Below the pieces are notes generated by a model, which saw nothing but the letters and a program-made list of their open reading frames with translations, had not been told where the DNA came from and did not search any database. A program made the position numbers and the translations under genes. From the NCBI GenBank assembly GCA_036271855.1, contig DATAZV010000455.1:1-12005 (forward strand): DNA of 12,005 nucleotides. The letters are read 5' to 3'. Position 1 is the first letter of the stretch. Each line of letters opens with the position of its first letter. The DNA is from JAQGMJ01 sp036271855. GTDB taxonomy: Bacteria; Pseudomonadota; Gammaproteobacteria; Burkholderiales; JAEUOS01. Shown here in pieces: positions 6,711 through 12,005 of the stretch.

Positions 6711-7559
6711 ATGCTTGATGTAAAACGCATCAAGGCCTTGCTGTTCACCCCCGGCAATCGGCCGGAGCGCTTCGCCAAGGCCGAAAGCACCGGGGCGGAC
6801 GGCCTGATCATCGATCTCGAAGACGCGGTGGGCGCGGGGGAAAAAGACAACGCCCGCGCCGTTGTCTCTGCCTGGTTCAATGATCGAAAGGCGCCCGCAC
6901 CAGCGGATTTCCTGATCTGCCTGCGGATCAACTCGGTTTACACCGAGGCCGGCCTGCGCGATCTGCTGGCGGTGATCGAGTTGGCCAAAGCCGGATGCGC
7001 ACCGGGGGCTTTGCTGTTGCCTAAGGTCGAATCGGCGGTGGAAGTGGAACTGGTGGCGCGCCATTTGAAGGGGGCCATTCCCTTGCTTGCCCTGATCGAA
7101 TCGGCGGCCGGCCTGGAGCAGGCTTATGCAATTGCCGGCGCATCGTCATTGCGCGGCATGGCCTTTGGCGGGGTTGATCTGGCCGCCGACCTGGGTTGTG
7201 CCTTTGCCTGGGAGCCCTTGCTCACCGGCCGCGCACGGGTGGTACAGGCCGCGGCCAGCCGCGGCCTCGGGGTGCTGGACGTGCCTTACCTGGATATCCA
7301 GGATGCCGCCGGCCTGACTGCGGAATGCCTGCGCGCCAAGGCGATGGGCTTCAATGGCAAGCTGGCGATTCATCCCGGCCAGGTGGCGGGTATCGCGGCG
7401 GCCTTTACGCCGACTGCGCCGGAAGTCGAATTCGCACAAGGTGTGTTGGCCGCCTATCGGGCAGCGGCGGGCGGGGCTTGTACCTATCGCGGCAAGATGA
7501 TCGACGAGCCGGTCGTGATCGCGGCGCGCAGCCTGCTGGCGCGCGCGGGCGCGGGCTGA
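6711..7559 (+). CDS. CitE-like CoA-ester lyase, HpcH/HpaI aldolase family
   Basis: The 282-residue protein belongs to the HpcH/HpaI aldolase / citrate lyase beta family, TIM-barrel enzymes that cleave or form C-C bonds in CoA thioesters such as citryl-, malyl- or citramalyl-CoA. It starts with LLFTPGNRPERFAKA (10-24), followed by GADGLIIDLEDAV (28-40). Arg72 lies in LRINS, Glu130 in LIESAAGL and Asp156 in FGGVDLAADLG; the last two are placed like the Mg2+ ligands of the family. GKLAIHPGQV (216-225) is the usual late motif. Length is normal for a stand-alone member. No citrate lyase alpha or gamma subunit is nearby, so it is not part of a classical citrate lyase; the substrate is undecided. 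GAGGA (6698-6702) lies 8 bases before the ATG. It is probably co-transcribed with the receptor gene 47 bases upstream. Confidence 0.9.
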   Translation: MLDVKRIKALLFTPGNRPERFAKAESTGADGLIIDLEDAVGAGEKDNARAVVSAWFNDRKAPAPADFLICLRINSVYTEAGLRDLLAVIELAKAGCAPGALLLPKVESAVEVELVARHLKGAIPLLALIESAAGLEQAYAIAGASSLRGMAFGGVDLAADLGCAFAWEPLLTGRARVVQAAASRGLGVLDVPYLDIQDAAGLTAECLRAKAMGFNGKLAIHPGQVAGIAAAFTPTAPEVEFAQGVLAAYRAAAGGACTYRGKMIDEPVVIAARSLLARAGAG

Positions 7560-7614
7560 GCCCGATGCCTGCGCAACGGGCGCTCGCCGCGCTTGAATAA
7601 AATACAGGCGCAAA

Positions 7615-7640
7615 GGGCTGTTTTTTGGCCCGAACAGCCC
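7615..7640. other. 8-bp inverted repeat after the CitE-like gene
   Basis: GGGCTGTT (7615-7622) and AACAGCCC (7633-7640) form a perfect 8-bp stem; the 10-base loop begins with TTTT. No T-tract follows on the + strand, and only TTT follows on the - strand, so it is not a canonical intrinsic terminator, though it may help end the receptor/lyase transcript. Nothing else convincing is seen in 7560-7724: no gene, and only a weak TAAAAT (7598-7603) without a -35 partner. Confidence 0.45.
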
Positions 7641-7724
7641 GCATTTACCAGAAAAGCGCCGCAAACCCGCGCCAAAAGTGCGATGATTCGTCTCGACGCG
7701 CGAATGCGGGTGGCTGCGAAAATG

Positions 7725-7749
7725 AAAAAGCCTCACGTGAGCGAGGCTT
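7725..7749 (-). terminator. Third (distal) intrinsic terminator downstream of tRNA-Leu
   Basis: On the - strand the stem AAGCCTC/GAGGCTT (7743-7749 with 7728-7734) has an 8-base loop and its 3' arm runs into a TTTTT tract (complement of 7725-7729). This is a classical rho-independent terminator and a backup to the two tandem ones nearer the tRNA. Confidence 0.8.
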
Positions 7750-7751
7750 CA

Positions 7752-7814
7752 GAAACAAAAACGCCCTGCAAATGCAAGGCGCCGGAAACAAAAACGCCCT
7801 GCAAATGCAAGGCG
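7752..7814. repeat. Tandem direct repeat, two identical 30-bp units with 33-bp period
   Basis: The 30-base unit at 7752-7781 recurs exactly at 7785-7814, separated by three bases (CCG). Each unit carries a hairpin arm pair CGCC/GGCG around TGCAAATGCA plus an adjacent A-run, so each is one intrinsic terminator for - strand transcription. The repeat is best explained as duplication of the tRNA terminator. Confidence 0.9.
7757..7782 (-). terminator. Second intrinsic terminator downstream of tRNA-Leu
   Basis: In the distal repeat unit, - strand RNA forms GGCG/CGCC (7778-7781 with 7762-7765). The stem is extended inward by a TGC/GCA stem across one mismatch and outward by a G-U pair, and is followed by UUUUUGUUU. 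Its stem is shorter than that of the neighbouring copy because the flanking bases (CCG instead of TTT) no longer pair. Confidence 0.7.
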
Positions 7815-7817
7815 TTT
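7786..7817 (-). terminator. First intrinsic terminator downstream of tRNA-Leu
   Basis: AAACGCC/GGCGTTT (7811-7817 with 7792-7798) forms a 7-bp stem, with an inner TGC/GCA stem beyond one mismatch and an AAAT-type loop. On the - strand the 3' arm runs into UUUUUGUUU. It begins 17 bases beyond the tRNA 3' end. The symmetric A and T runs could let it act weakly on + strand transcription from the CitE-like gene too. Confidence 0.85.
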
Positions 7818-7834
7818 AGCGAAACACTGAAACT

Positions 7835-7921
7835 TGGTGCCCAGAAGAGGACTCGAACCTCCACAGTGTTGCCACCGCCAGGACCTGAACCTGGTGCGTC
7901 TACCAATTCCGCCATCTGGGC
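7835..7921 (-). tRNA. tRNA-Leu, anticodon CAG
   Basis: The 87-base gene (CCA end encoded) reads on the - strand. The acceptor stem GCCCAGA/TCTGGGC pairs fully, followed by A and CCA. The D-arm contains AATTGGTAGA, the anticodon stem is CCAGG/CCTGG with loop TTCAGGT (anticodon CAG at 7885-7887), and a variable arm of about 15 bases marks a class II tRNA. The T-arm is GGAGG-TTCGAGT-CCTCT. It decodes CUG, the main Leu codon in a GC-rich genome. It has its own promoter candidate upstream and three terminators downstream, so it is a single-gene transcription unit, divergent from rnr. Confidence 0.98.
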
Positions 7922-7940
7922 GCGGACAACTGCAGAAAAC

Positions 7941-7962
7941 GGTGGTTTTATGCAAAACCATC
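7941..7962. promoter_or_regulatory. Inverted repeat between tRNA-Leu and rnr
   Basis: TGGTTTT (7943-7949) and CAAAACCA (7953-7960) give a perfect 7-bp stem with an ATGC loop (7950-7953), extended by a G-T and a G-C pair. It lies between the tRNA -10 box and the tRNA 5' end, hence in the tRNA precursor leader, and in the region expected to be the rnr leader or promoter. It could be an operator or an RNA hairpin; no known binding motif is recognised. Confidence 0.5.
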
Positions 7963-7984
7963 ACTGCAATCGAACAACAACGGA

Positions 7985-8014
7985 ATTATAGCAAAATTGA
8001 AACAAAAAGCACAA
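7985..8014 (-). promoter_or_regulatory. Probable sigma-70 promoter for tRNA-Leu
   Basis: On the - strand a perfect TATAAT (7985-7990) lies 18 bases downstream of TTGTGC (8009-8014), a half-matching -35 box. Transcription would start near 7977, giving a leader of about 56 bases before the tRNA. The -35 box falls inside the first codons of rnr. The perfect -10 supports the call; the -35 is weak. Confidence 0.6.
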
Positions 8015-10540
8015 ACCTCAGCGGCGAAAAAAAAGAGTACCGCCGGTAACAACAAATCTCCTTCCGGCCTGAATCGCTCGAAAAGCCGGACTCAGCCCGA
8101 CTCCGGCGCTCGCGCGCCGCGCCAGCAATTCGGCGTCCCGGCGTATCGCACCGTGATTCCCGAACGCGCCGCCATCGCCGCCGCCGTCGAAGAGGAGCCC
8201 GGCATCGGCATCTCGAAAATCGCGCGTCTGCTCGCAGTCGAGCGCGACGCGCTGGAAGGCCTGACCCGCCGCGTCGATGCGATGCTGCGCGATGGCGAAC
8301 TGATCCTCAAAAGCAGCGGACAACTATATCCCGGCACGCCGCGCGAACTCGAAACCGGCAAGCTGTCGCGGCATCGCGAAGGCTACGGCTTTGTCGCGCC
8401 GGAAAGCGGCGGGGACGATCTTTATGTCGCCTCCCACAATCTCGCGGGGGCGATGCACGGCGACACCGTGGCCTTTGCGCGCCGCGGCCAGGACAAGCGC
8501 GGCCGCCAGGAGGCAAAGATCGTTGAAGTACGCGAGCGTGCCATCACCCACGTCGTCGGCCGCCTGAAGCGCGACGGCTCACGCTGGGTGGCCATTCCAC
8601 GCGACCGCAATTTCAGCGATCCGGTGCTGCTCGACAAGAGCACGCGCGGCGCAGAAGGTGACTTCGTCGCCGTCACCATCACGCGCTACCCCGAAGCGGG
8701 CCAGCCGATGGAAGGCAAGGTCACCGAAGTATTGGGCGGCGAGGAAGACTCCGGCATCGAAATCGAAGTGGCGCTGCGCAAGCACGATCTGCCGCATGTC
8801 TTTTCCAAGGCGGCCGAGAGCGAAGCCGAAAAGCTGCCGGCTGTACTGCGGCCCGCTGATTACAAGGATCGCCACGATGTGCGTGACCTGCCCCTGGTCA
8901 CCATCGACGGCGAAGACGCGCGCGACTTCGACGACGCGGTGTTTTGCGAGCCGCAGAAGCTGGCCAATGGCAAACCCGGCAAAGGCTTCAGGCTGGTGGT
9001 GGCGATTGCCGACGTCAGCCACTACGTCAAGCCGGGTGCGCCGCTGGATGTCGATGCGCGCGAGCGCTCCACCTCGGTGTATTTTCCACGCCGCGTCATC
9101 CCGATGCTGCCGGAGAAACTCTCCAACGGCCTGTGTTCCCTGAACCCGGATGTCGATCGCCTGGTAATGGTGTGCGACATGGGCATCTCCGCCGACGGCG
9201 AGATCCAGCGTTACGAGTTCTATCCCGGGGTGATGCATTCGAAGGCGCGCTTCACTTATACCGAAGTCGCCGCCATCCTGGCCGACCCGAAGGGCGAGGC
9301 CGCCACCAAGCGCAAGTCGCTGGTGCCGCATCTGGGCAGCCTGTACAAGGTCTACCAGGCGCTGCTGGGTGAACGAAGCCGGCGCGGCGCGATCGATTTC
9401 GAATCGACCGAGACCAAGATGGTGTTCAACGAGGCCGGGCGCATCGAGCGCATCGTGCCGGTGGTGCGCAACGACGCGCACCGCCTGATCGAGGAATGCA
9501 TGCTGGCGGCCAACGTCTGCGCCGCCGAATACCTGGAGAAGTTCAAGCATCCTGCGCTGTTCCGGGTGCACCTCGGGCCGACCCCGGCGAAGCTGGAAAA
9601 CCTGCGCGCCTTCCTCGGCCCGCTGAGCCTGATGCTGGGTGGCGGCGACAGTCCGGGCGCGAAGGATTACGCCAAGCTGGCCAAGGAGATCAAGGGCCGC
9701 CCCGACGCCGCGCTGATTTCCAGCGTGATGCTGCGCTCGATGCAGCAGGCGCAATATGCGCCGGACAATGTCGGCCATTTCGGGCTGGCCTACGACATGT
9801 ACGCCCACTTCACCTCGCCGATCCGCCGCTATCCTGACCTGCTAGTGCACCGCTCGATCAAGGCGGTGCTCAAGCGCCGCAAATACCACGAGGACGACTG
9901 GGATGCCCTGGGCGTCCACTGCTCGCAGAACGAACGCCGGGCCGACGACGCCTCGCGCGAAGTGCAATCCTGGCTCAAATGCCATTACGCTGCCGAGCAT
10001 CTGGGCGATGAGTTCGACGGCACCATCAGCGGTGTCGCCGGATTCGGTATCTTCGTGACCGTAGAGCCGCTGATGATCGACGGCATGATCCACATTTCCG
10101 AACTGGGCCGCGACTACTTTCACTACGACGAAACCCACCACCTGTTGCGCGGCGAGCGCAGCGGCCGCGAATTCCGCTTCGGCCAGCGGGTGCGGGTGAA
10201 GATCGTGCGGGCCGATGCCGATTCGCTGAAAATCGATCTGGCCTTGCTTGATACGCCGCCCTCACCGACTCCGGAAGTACCGCCCGCACCGAGCATTGTC
10301 ATTGCCGCATACGGACAGGAAAAGGCAGCCGGGCTCGCCAAGCCTGCAAAACCGGCGCGCCAGGCCGCGCAGCCGGCGCCCATAAAGCTAAATAAGGAGG
10401 CGAAGGCAGGCAAATCGGCCAAAGCGCCGAAGGCGAGCAGGCAGACGCCGCCCGCGCCTGGCAAATCCGCCCGCGCTGCGGTAAAGTCCGCTCCGGTCAA
10501 AAAGGCCGCACGCAAGAAAACACCGCCTGCGAAGGCATAG
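7997..10540 (+). CDS. rnr: Ribonuclease R (RNase II/RNB family 3'-5' exoribonuclease)
   Basis: RNase R degrades structured RNA from the 3' end, acting in mRNA turnover and in rRNA and tRNA quality control. The 847-residue product has a Lys-rich N-terminal tail (about 1-45), a winged-helix segment (about 52-108), cold-shock-like domains, then the RNB domain. That domain carries the metal-binding DGEDARDFDD at 304-313 (Asp304, 310, 312 and 313 align with the E. coli active-site acidic residues) and HFTSPIRRYPDLLVHR from 604. An S1 domain follows (GTISGVAGFGIFVTV through VRVKIVRADADSLKIDLALL), and the last 75 or so residues form a Lys/Ala/Pro tail. TTG at 7997 is the most likely start, since no ATG in frame precedes the winged helix; it has no good Shine-Dalgarno site. 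A GTG at 8153 would drop only the basic tail. The oxidoreductase gene follows after 18 bases. Confidence 0.96.
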   Translation: MKQKAQTSAAKKKSTAGNNKSPSGLNRSKSRTQPDSGARAPRQQFGVPAYRTVIPERAAIAAAVEEEPGIGISKIARLLAVERDALEGLTRRVDAMLRDGELILKSSGQLYPGTPRELETGKLSRHREGYGFVAPESGGDDLYVASHNLAGAMHGDTVAFARRGQDKRGRQEAKIVEVRERAITHVVGRLKRDGSRWVAIPRDRNFSDPVLLDKSTRGAEGDFVAVTITRYPEAGQPMEGKVTEVLGGEEDSGIEIEVALRKHDLPHVFSKAAESEAEKLPAVLRPADYKDRHDVRDLPLVTIDGEDARDFDDAVFCEPQKLANGKPGKGFRLVVAIADVSHYVKPGAPLDVDARERSTSVYFPRRVIPMLPEKLSNGLCSLNPDVDRLVMVCDMGISADGEIQRYEFYPGVMHSKARFTYTEVAAILADPKGEAATKRKSLVPHLGSLYKVYQALLGERSRRGAIDFESTETKMVFNEAGRIERIVPVVRNDAHRLIEECMLAANVCAAEYLEKFKHPALFRVHLGPTPAKLENLRAFLGPLSLMLGGGDSPGAKDYAKLAKEIKGRPDAALISSVMLRSMQQAQYAPDNVGHFGLAYDMYAHFTSPIRRYPDLLVHRSIKAVLKRRKYHEDDWDALGVHCSQNERRADDASREVQSWLKCHYAAEHLGDEFDGTISGVAGFGIFVTVEPLMIDGMIHISELGRDYFHYDETHHLLRGERSGREFRFGQRVRVKIVRADADSLKIDLALLDTPPSPTPEVPPAPSIVIAAYGQEKAAGLAKPAKPARQAAQPAPIKLNKEAKAGKSAKAPKASRQTPPAPGKSARAAVKSAPVKKAARKKTPPAKA

Positions 10541-10546
10541 CGTTAC

Positions 10547-10552
10547 AGAGGA
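10547..10552 (+). promoter_or_regulatory. Shine-Dalgarno site deciding the oxidoreductase start
   Basis: AGAGGA ends directly against the ATG at 10553 but sits 6 bases before the ATG at 10559. The second ATG is therefore the likely start. Confidence 0.7.
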
Positions 10553-10558
10553 ATGGTC

Positions 10559-11563
10559 ATGGCATTACCCGCAACGATGCAATACGTGGATCACGGCAGC
10601 GGCGGCGCCGCCGACTGCATGCAGGTCAAGCAGGGCCCGCTGCCGCAACTGAAGCCGGGTGAAGTCCTGGTCGAAGTCGCCTACGCGGGCGTCAACCGGC
10701 CCGACGTGCTGCAGCGCGCCGGCAAATACCCGCCGCCGCCCGGCGCCTCACCGCTACTGGGCCTGGAAGTGGCGGGAAAAATCGCCGCCAAAGCCGACGA
10801 CGTCACGCAGTGGAATGTCGGCGACAGCGTCTGCGCCCTGACCTCCGGTGGCGGCTACGCCGAATATTGCGCGGTGCACGCCTCGCATTGCCTACCGGTG
10901 CCCAAGGGCCTGTCGCTGGAACAGGCAGCTGCCTTGCCGGAAAACCATTTCACTGTCTGGAGCAATGTGTTCGAACGCGGCGCGCTCAAGGCCGGCGAGA
11001 GCTTCCTGGTGCACGGCGGCTCGGGCGGCATCGGCGTCACCGCGATCCAGCTGGCCCACGCTTTCGGCGCCACCGTTTATACGACCGTGGGCAGCGCGGA
11101 AAAAGTGGCGGCGGTGAAAAAGCTGGGCGCCGATGTGGCGATCAACTACCGCGAGCAGGACTGGGCCAAGGAACTGTGGACCCTGACCAACAAGCAAGGT
11201 GTCAACGTCATTCTCGACATGGTGGGCGGCCCTTACGTGGAAAAGAACCTGCGCTCGCTGGCCATCGAAGGCCGGCTGGTGCAGATTGCGTTCCTACAGG
11301 CACCGAAGGTGGACATCGACTGCACGCCCATCATGGTCAAGCGCCTGGTATTCACCGGCTCGACCTTGCGCCCGCAAAGCATCGCGCAAAAGGCCGCCAT
11401 CGCGCGCGCCCTGCACGAGAAGGTATGGCCGCTGATCGAGGCGCAAAAAGTCGGCACGCTGATTCACTGCACCTTTTCCCTGGCCGATGCGCCCAAGGCG
11501 CATGCGCTGATGGAAGATTCCGGCCACATCGGCAAGATCATGCTGAAGGTCAAGGGCGCATGA
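10559..11563 (+). CDS. NAD(P)H:quinone oxidoreductase, PIG3-like, zinc-free MDR family
   Basis: The 334-residue soluble protein is a medium-chain dehydrogenase/reductase without zinc ligands, matching the PIG3-type quinone oxidoreductases (TIGR02824-like). An N-terminal GroES-like domain has AGVNRPDVLQRAGKYPPPPG and LLGLEVAGKI. The nucleotide-binding fold has VHGGSGGIGVTAIQLA, with GGSGGIG at 153-159, and then VILDMVGG. The later GRLVQIAFLQ, FTGSTLRPQS and HIGKIMLKV are typical of the family. Expected reaction: NADPH-dependent reduction of quinones or related electrophiles; the true substrate is unknown. The ATG at 10559 is preferred over 10553 because of Shine-Dalgarno spacing. It lies 18 bases after rnr and 28 before rlmB, probably on one transcript; its link to the RNA enzymes looks positional rather than functional. 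Confidence 0.92.
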   Translation: MALPATMQYVDHGSGGAADCMQVKQGPLPQLKPGEVLVEVAYAGVNRPDVLQRAGKYPPPPGASPLLGLEVAGKIAAKADDVTQWNVGDSVCALTSGGGYAEYCAVHASHCLPVPKGLSLEQAAALPENHFTVWSNVFERGALKAGESFLVHGGSGGIGVTAIQLAHAFGATVYTTVGSAEKVAAVKKLGADVAINYREQDWAKELWTLTNKQGVNVILDMVGGPYVEKNLRSLAIEGRLVQIAFLQAPKVDIDCTPIMVKRLVFTGSTLRPQSIAQKAAIARALHEKVWPLIEAQKVGTLIHCTFSLADAPKAHALMEDSGHIGKIMLKVKGA

Positions 11564-11595
11564 ACGCCGCGCCTGTATTCGAAGGAGTTTTGTGA
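11560..11595 (+). CDS. Possible 11-codon bridging ORF (MNAAPVFEGVL)
   Basis: A short frame starts with an ATG overlapping the oxidoreductase stop (ATGA at 11560-11563) and ends in a TGA (11593-11595) overlapping the rlmB start codon (GTGA). It spans the whole gap and includes the rlmB Shine-Dalgarno site. It may serve ribosome re-initiation between the two genes, or be chance. No Shine-Dalgarno site of its own was identified. Confidence 0.25.
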   Translation: MNAAPVFEGVL

Positions 11596-12005
11596 GCACC
11601 CGATTCATTTATGGCTTTCACCCGGTCGCCAGCCGCATCCGCCAGCGCGCCGCCTCGGTGGTCGAGGTTTATCTCGATCCCTCGCGCAAGGACGGCCGCG
11701 CGCGCGACATGGCCAAGCTTGCCGAGAGCATGAACGTGCGAGTGGTGCAGGTCGACAGCGGGCGCCTGGACGGCATGGCCGGCGGCGGGCGGCATCAGGG
11801 CGTAGCGGCGAAAGTGGAACTGGTGGAACTCGCCTCATCCCTGGACGATGTTCTCGATCAGGTCAGCGGTCCGCCGCTGGTCCTGGTGCTCGACAGTATT
11901 ACCGACCCGCATAACCTTGGCGCCTGCCTGCGCACCGCCGACGCGGCCGGGGTGCACGCGGTGGTCGCCCCCAAGGACCATGCGGTGGGCCTGAATGCCA
12001 CCGTG
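11592..12005 (+). CDS. rlmB: RlmB, 23S rRNA Gm2251 2'-O-methyltransferase (5' part, cut by window end)
   Basis: RlmB methylates the 2'-O of guanosine 2251 in the peptidyl-transferase P loop of 23S rRNA, using S-adenosylmethionine. The visible 138 codons cover the N-terminal RNA-binding domain, starting STRFIYGFHPV with the later GRHQGVAAKV, and the start of the SPOUT domain with LDSITDPHNLGACLRTADAAG-type motif 1. Asn108 and Arg114 in it correspond to conserved catalytic-region residues of the family. About 100 residues should lie beyond the window. The GTG at 11592 is chosen because AAGGAG (11582-11587) lies 4 bases upstream and no other in-frame start gives the family N-terminus. Sitting after rnr matches the rnr-rlmB order widely seen in proteobacteria. 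Confidence 0.95.
   Translation, partial: MSTRFIYGFHPVASRIRQRAASVVEVYLDPSRKDGRARDMAKLAESMNVRVVQVDSGRLDGMAGGGRHQGVAAKVELVELASSLDDVLDQVSGPPLVLVLDSITDPHNLGACLRTADAAGVHAVVAPKDHAVGLNATV

Noticed and set aside
6711..7559. Calling the lyase CitE of citrate lyase
   Set aside because: The citrate lyase alpha and acyl-carrier subunits and the assembly genes are absent nearby; stand-alone CitE-like proteins have other CoA-ester substrates.
7752..7814. Two exact direct repeats as a minimal CRISPR array
   Set aside because: The spacer is only three bases, there are just two copies, each copy is a hairpin next to a T-tract right behind a tRNA, and no cas genes are present.
7835..7921. tRNA-Leu as the integration site of a genomic island carrying the receptor/lyase pair
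   Set aside because: No integrase, no second copy of the tRNA 3' end in the window, and composition of the pair looks similar to its neighbours.
7593..7991. A 132-codon + strand frame across the terminators and tRNA-Leu
   Set aside because: It is read through non-coding RNA and terminator repeats (hence its repeated peptide segments) and has no coding support.
8579..9808. A 409-codon - strand frame inside rnr
   Set aside because: Opposite the conserved RNB domain; His/Gln/Val-rich composition typical of reverse-complement frames in GC-rich genes.

Overview
The window is a GC-rich stretch of bacterial chromosome, most likely from a betaproteobacterium of the order Burkholderiales. The evidence is gene order (hflK-hflC, a DUF2065 membrane peptide, hisZ, purA, a phosphoribosyltransferase; then tRNA-Leu, rnr, an oxidoreductase, rlmB), a Bug/TctC-type periplasmic receptor (a family greatly expanded in this group), and HisZ, the HisRS-like partner of short-form HisG. 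The genus cannot be fixed from the sequence. All protein genes read on the + strand; only a tRNA reads on the - strand.

Region 1 (about 100-3683) is a tightly packed membrane-protease-regulator and histidine block. hflK and hflC overlap by one base (TGATG). A 62-residue DUF2065 membrane protein follows after 39 bases, and hisZ overlaps it by four bases (GTGA). After a 99-base gap holding two hairpins, region 2 (3783-5633) has purA and, 18 bases later, a phosphoribosyltransferase. HisZ (with HisG, not in the window), PurA and the phosphoribosyltransferase all touch PRPP/purine nucleotide metabolism.

Region 3 (5698-7559) looks like an accessory metabolic pair: a secreted Bug/TctC solute receptor and a stand-alone CitE-like (HpcH/HpaI family) CoA-ester lyase. 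Each has a good Shine-Dalgarno sequence. No cognate TctAB membrane subunits or CoA-transferase are present.

Region 4 (7560-7996) holds a complete tRNA-Leu(CAG) on the - strand. A consensus TATAAT box lies upstream of it, and three tandem intrinsic terminators lie downstream, two of them in 30-bp units repeated with a 33-bp period. Region 5 (7997-12005) has rnr (RNase R, probable TTG start), a PIG3-type NAD(P)H:quinone oxidoreductase and rlmB, cut by the window end; the three are closely spaced and probably co-transcribed.

Most of the window is conserved housekeeping DNA and I see no clearly new defence or mobile system. The points most worth a second look are the Bug/CitE-like pair, the DUF2065 peptide coupled to hflKC and hisZ, the duplicated terminator array, the compact tRNA-Leu/rnr divergent region, and the unresolved 5' end of hflK.
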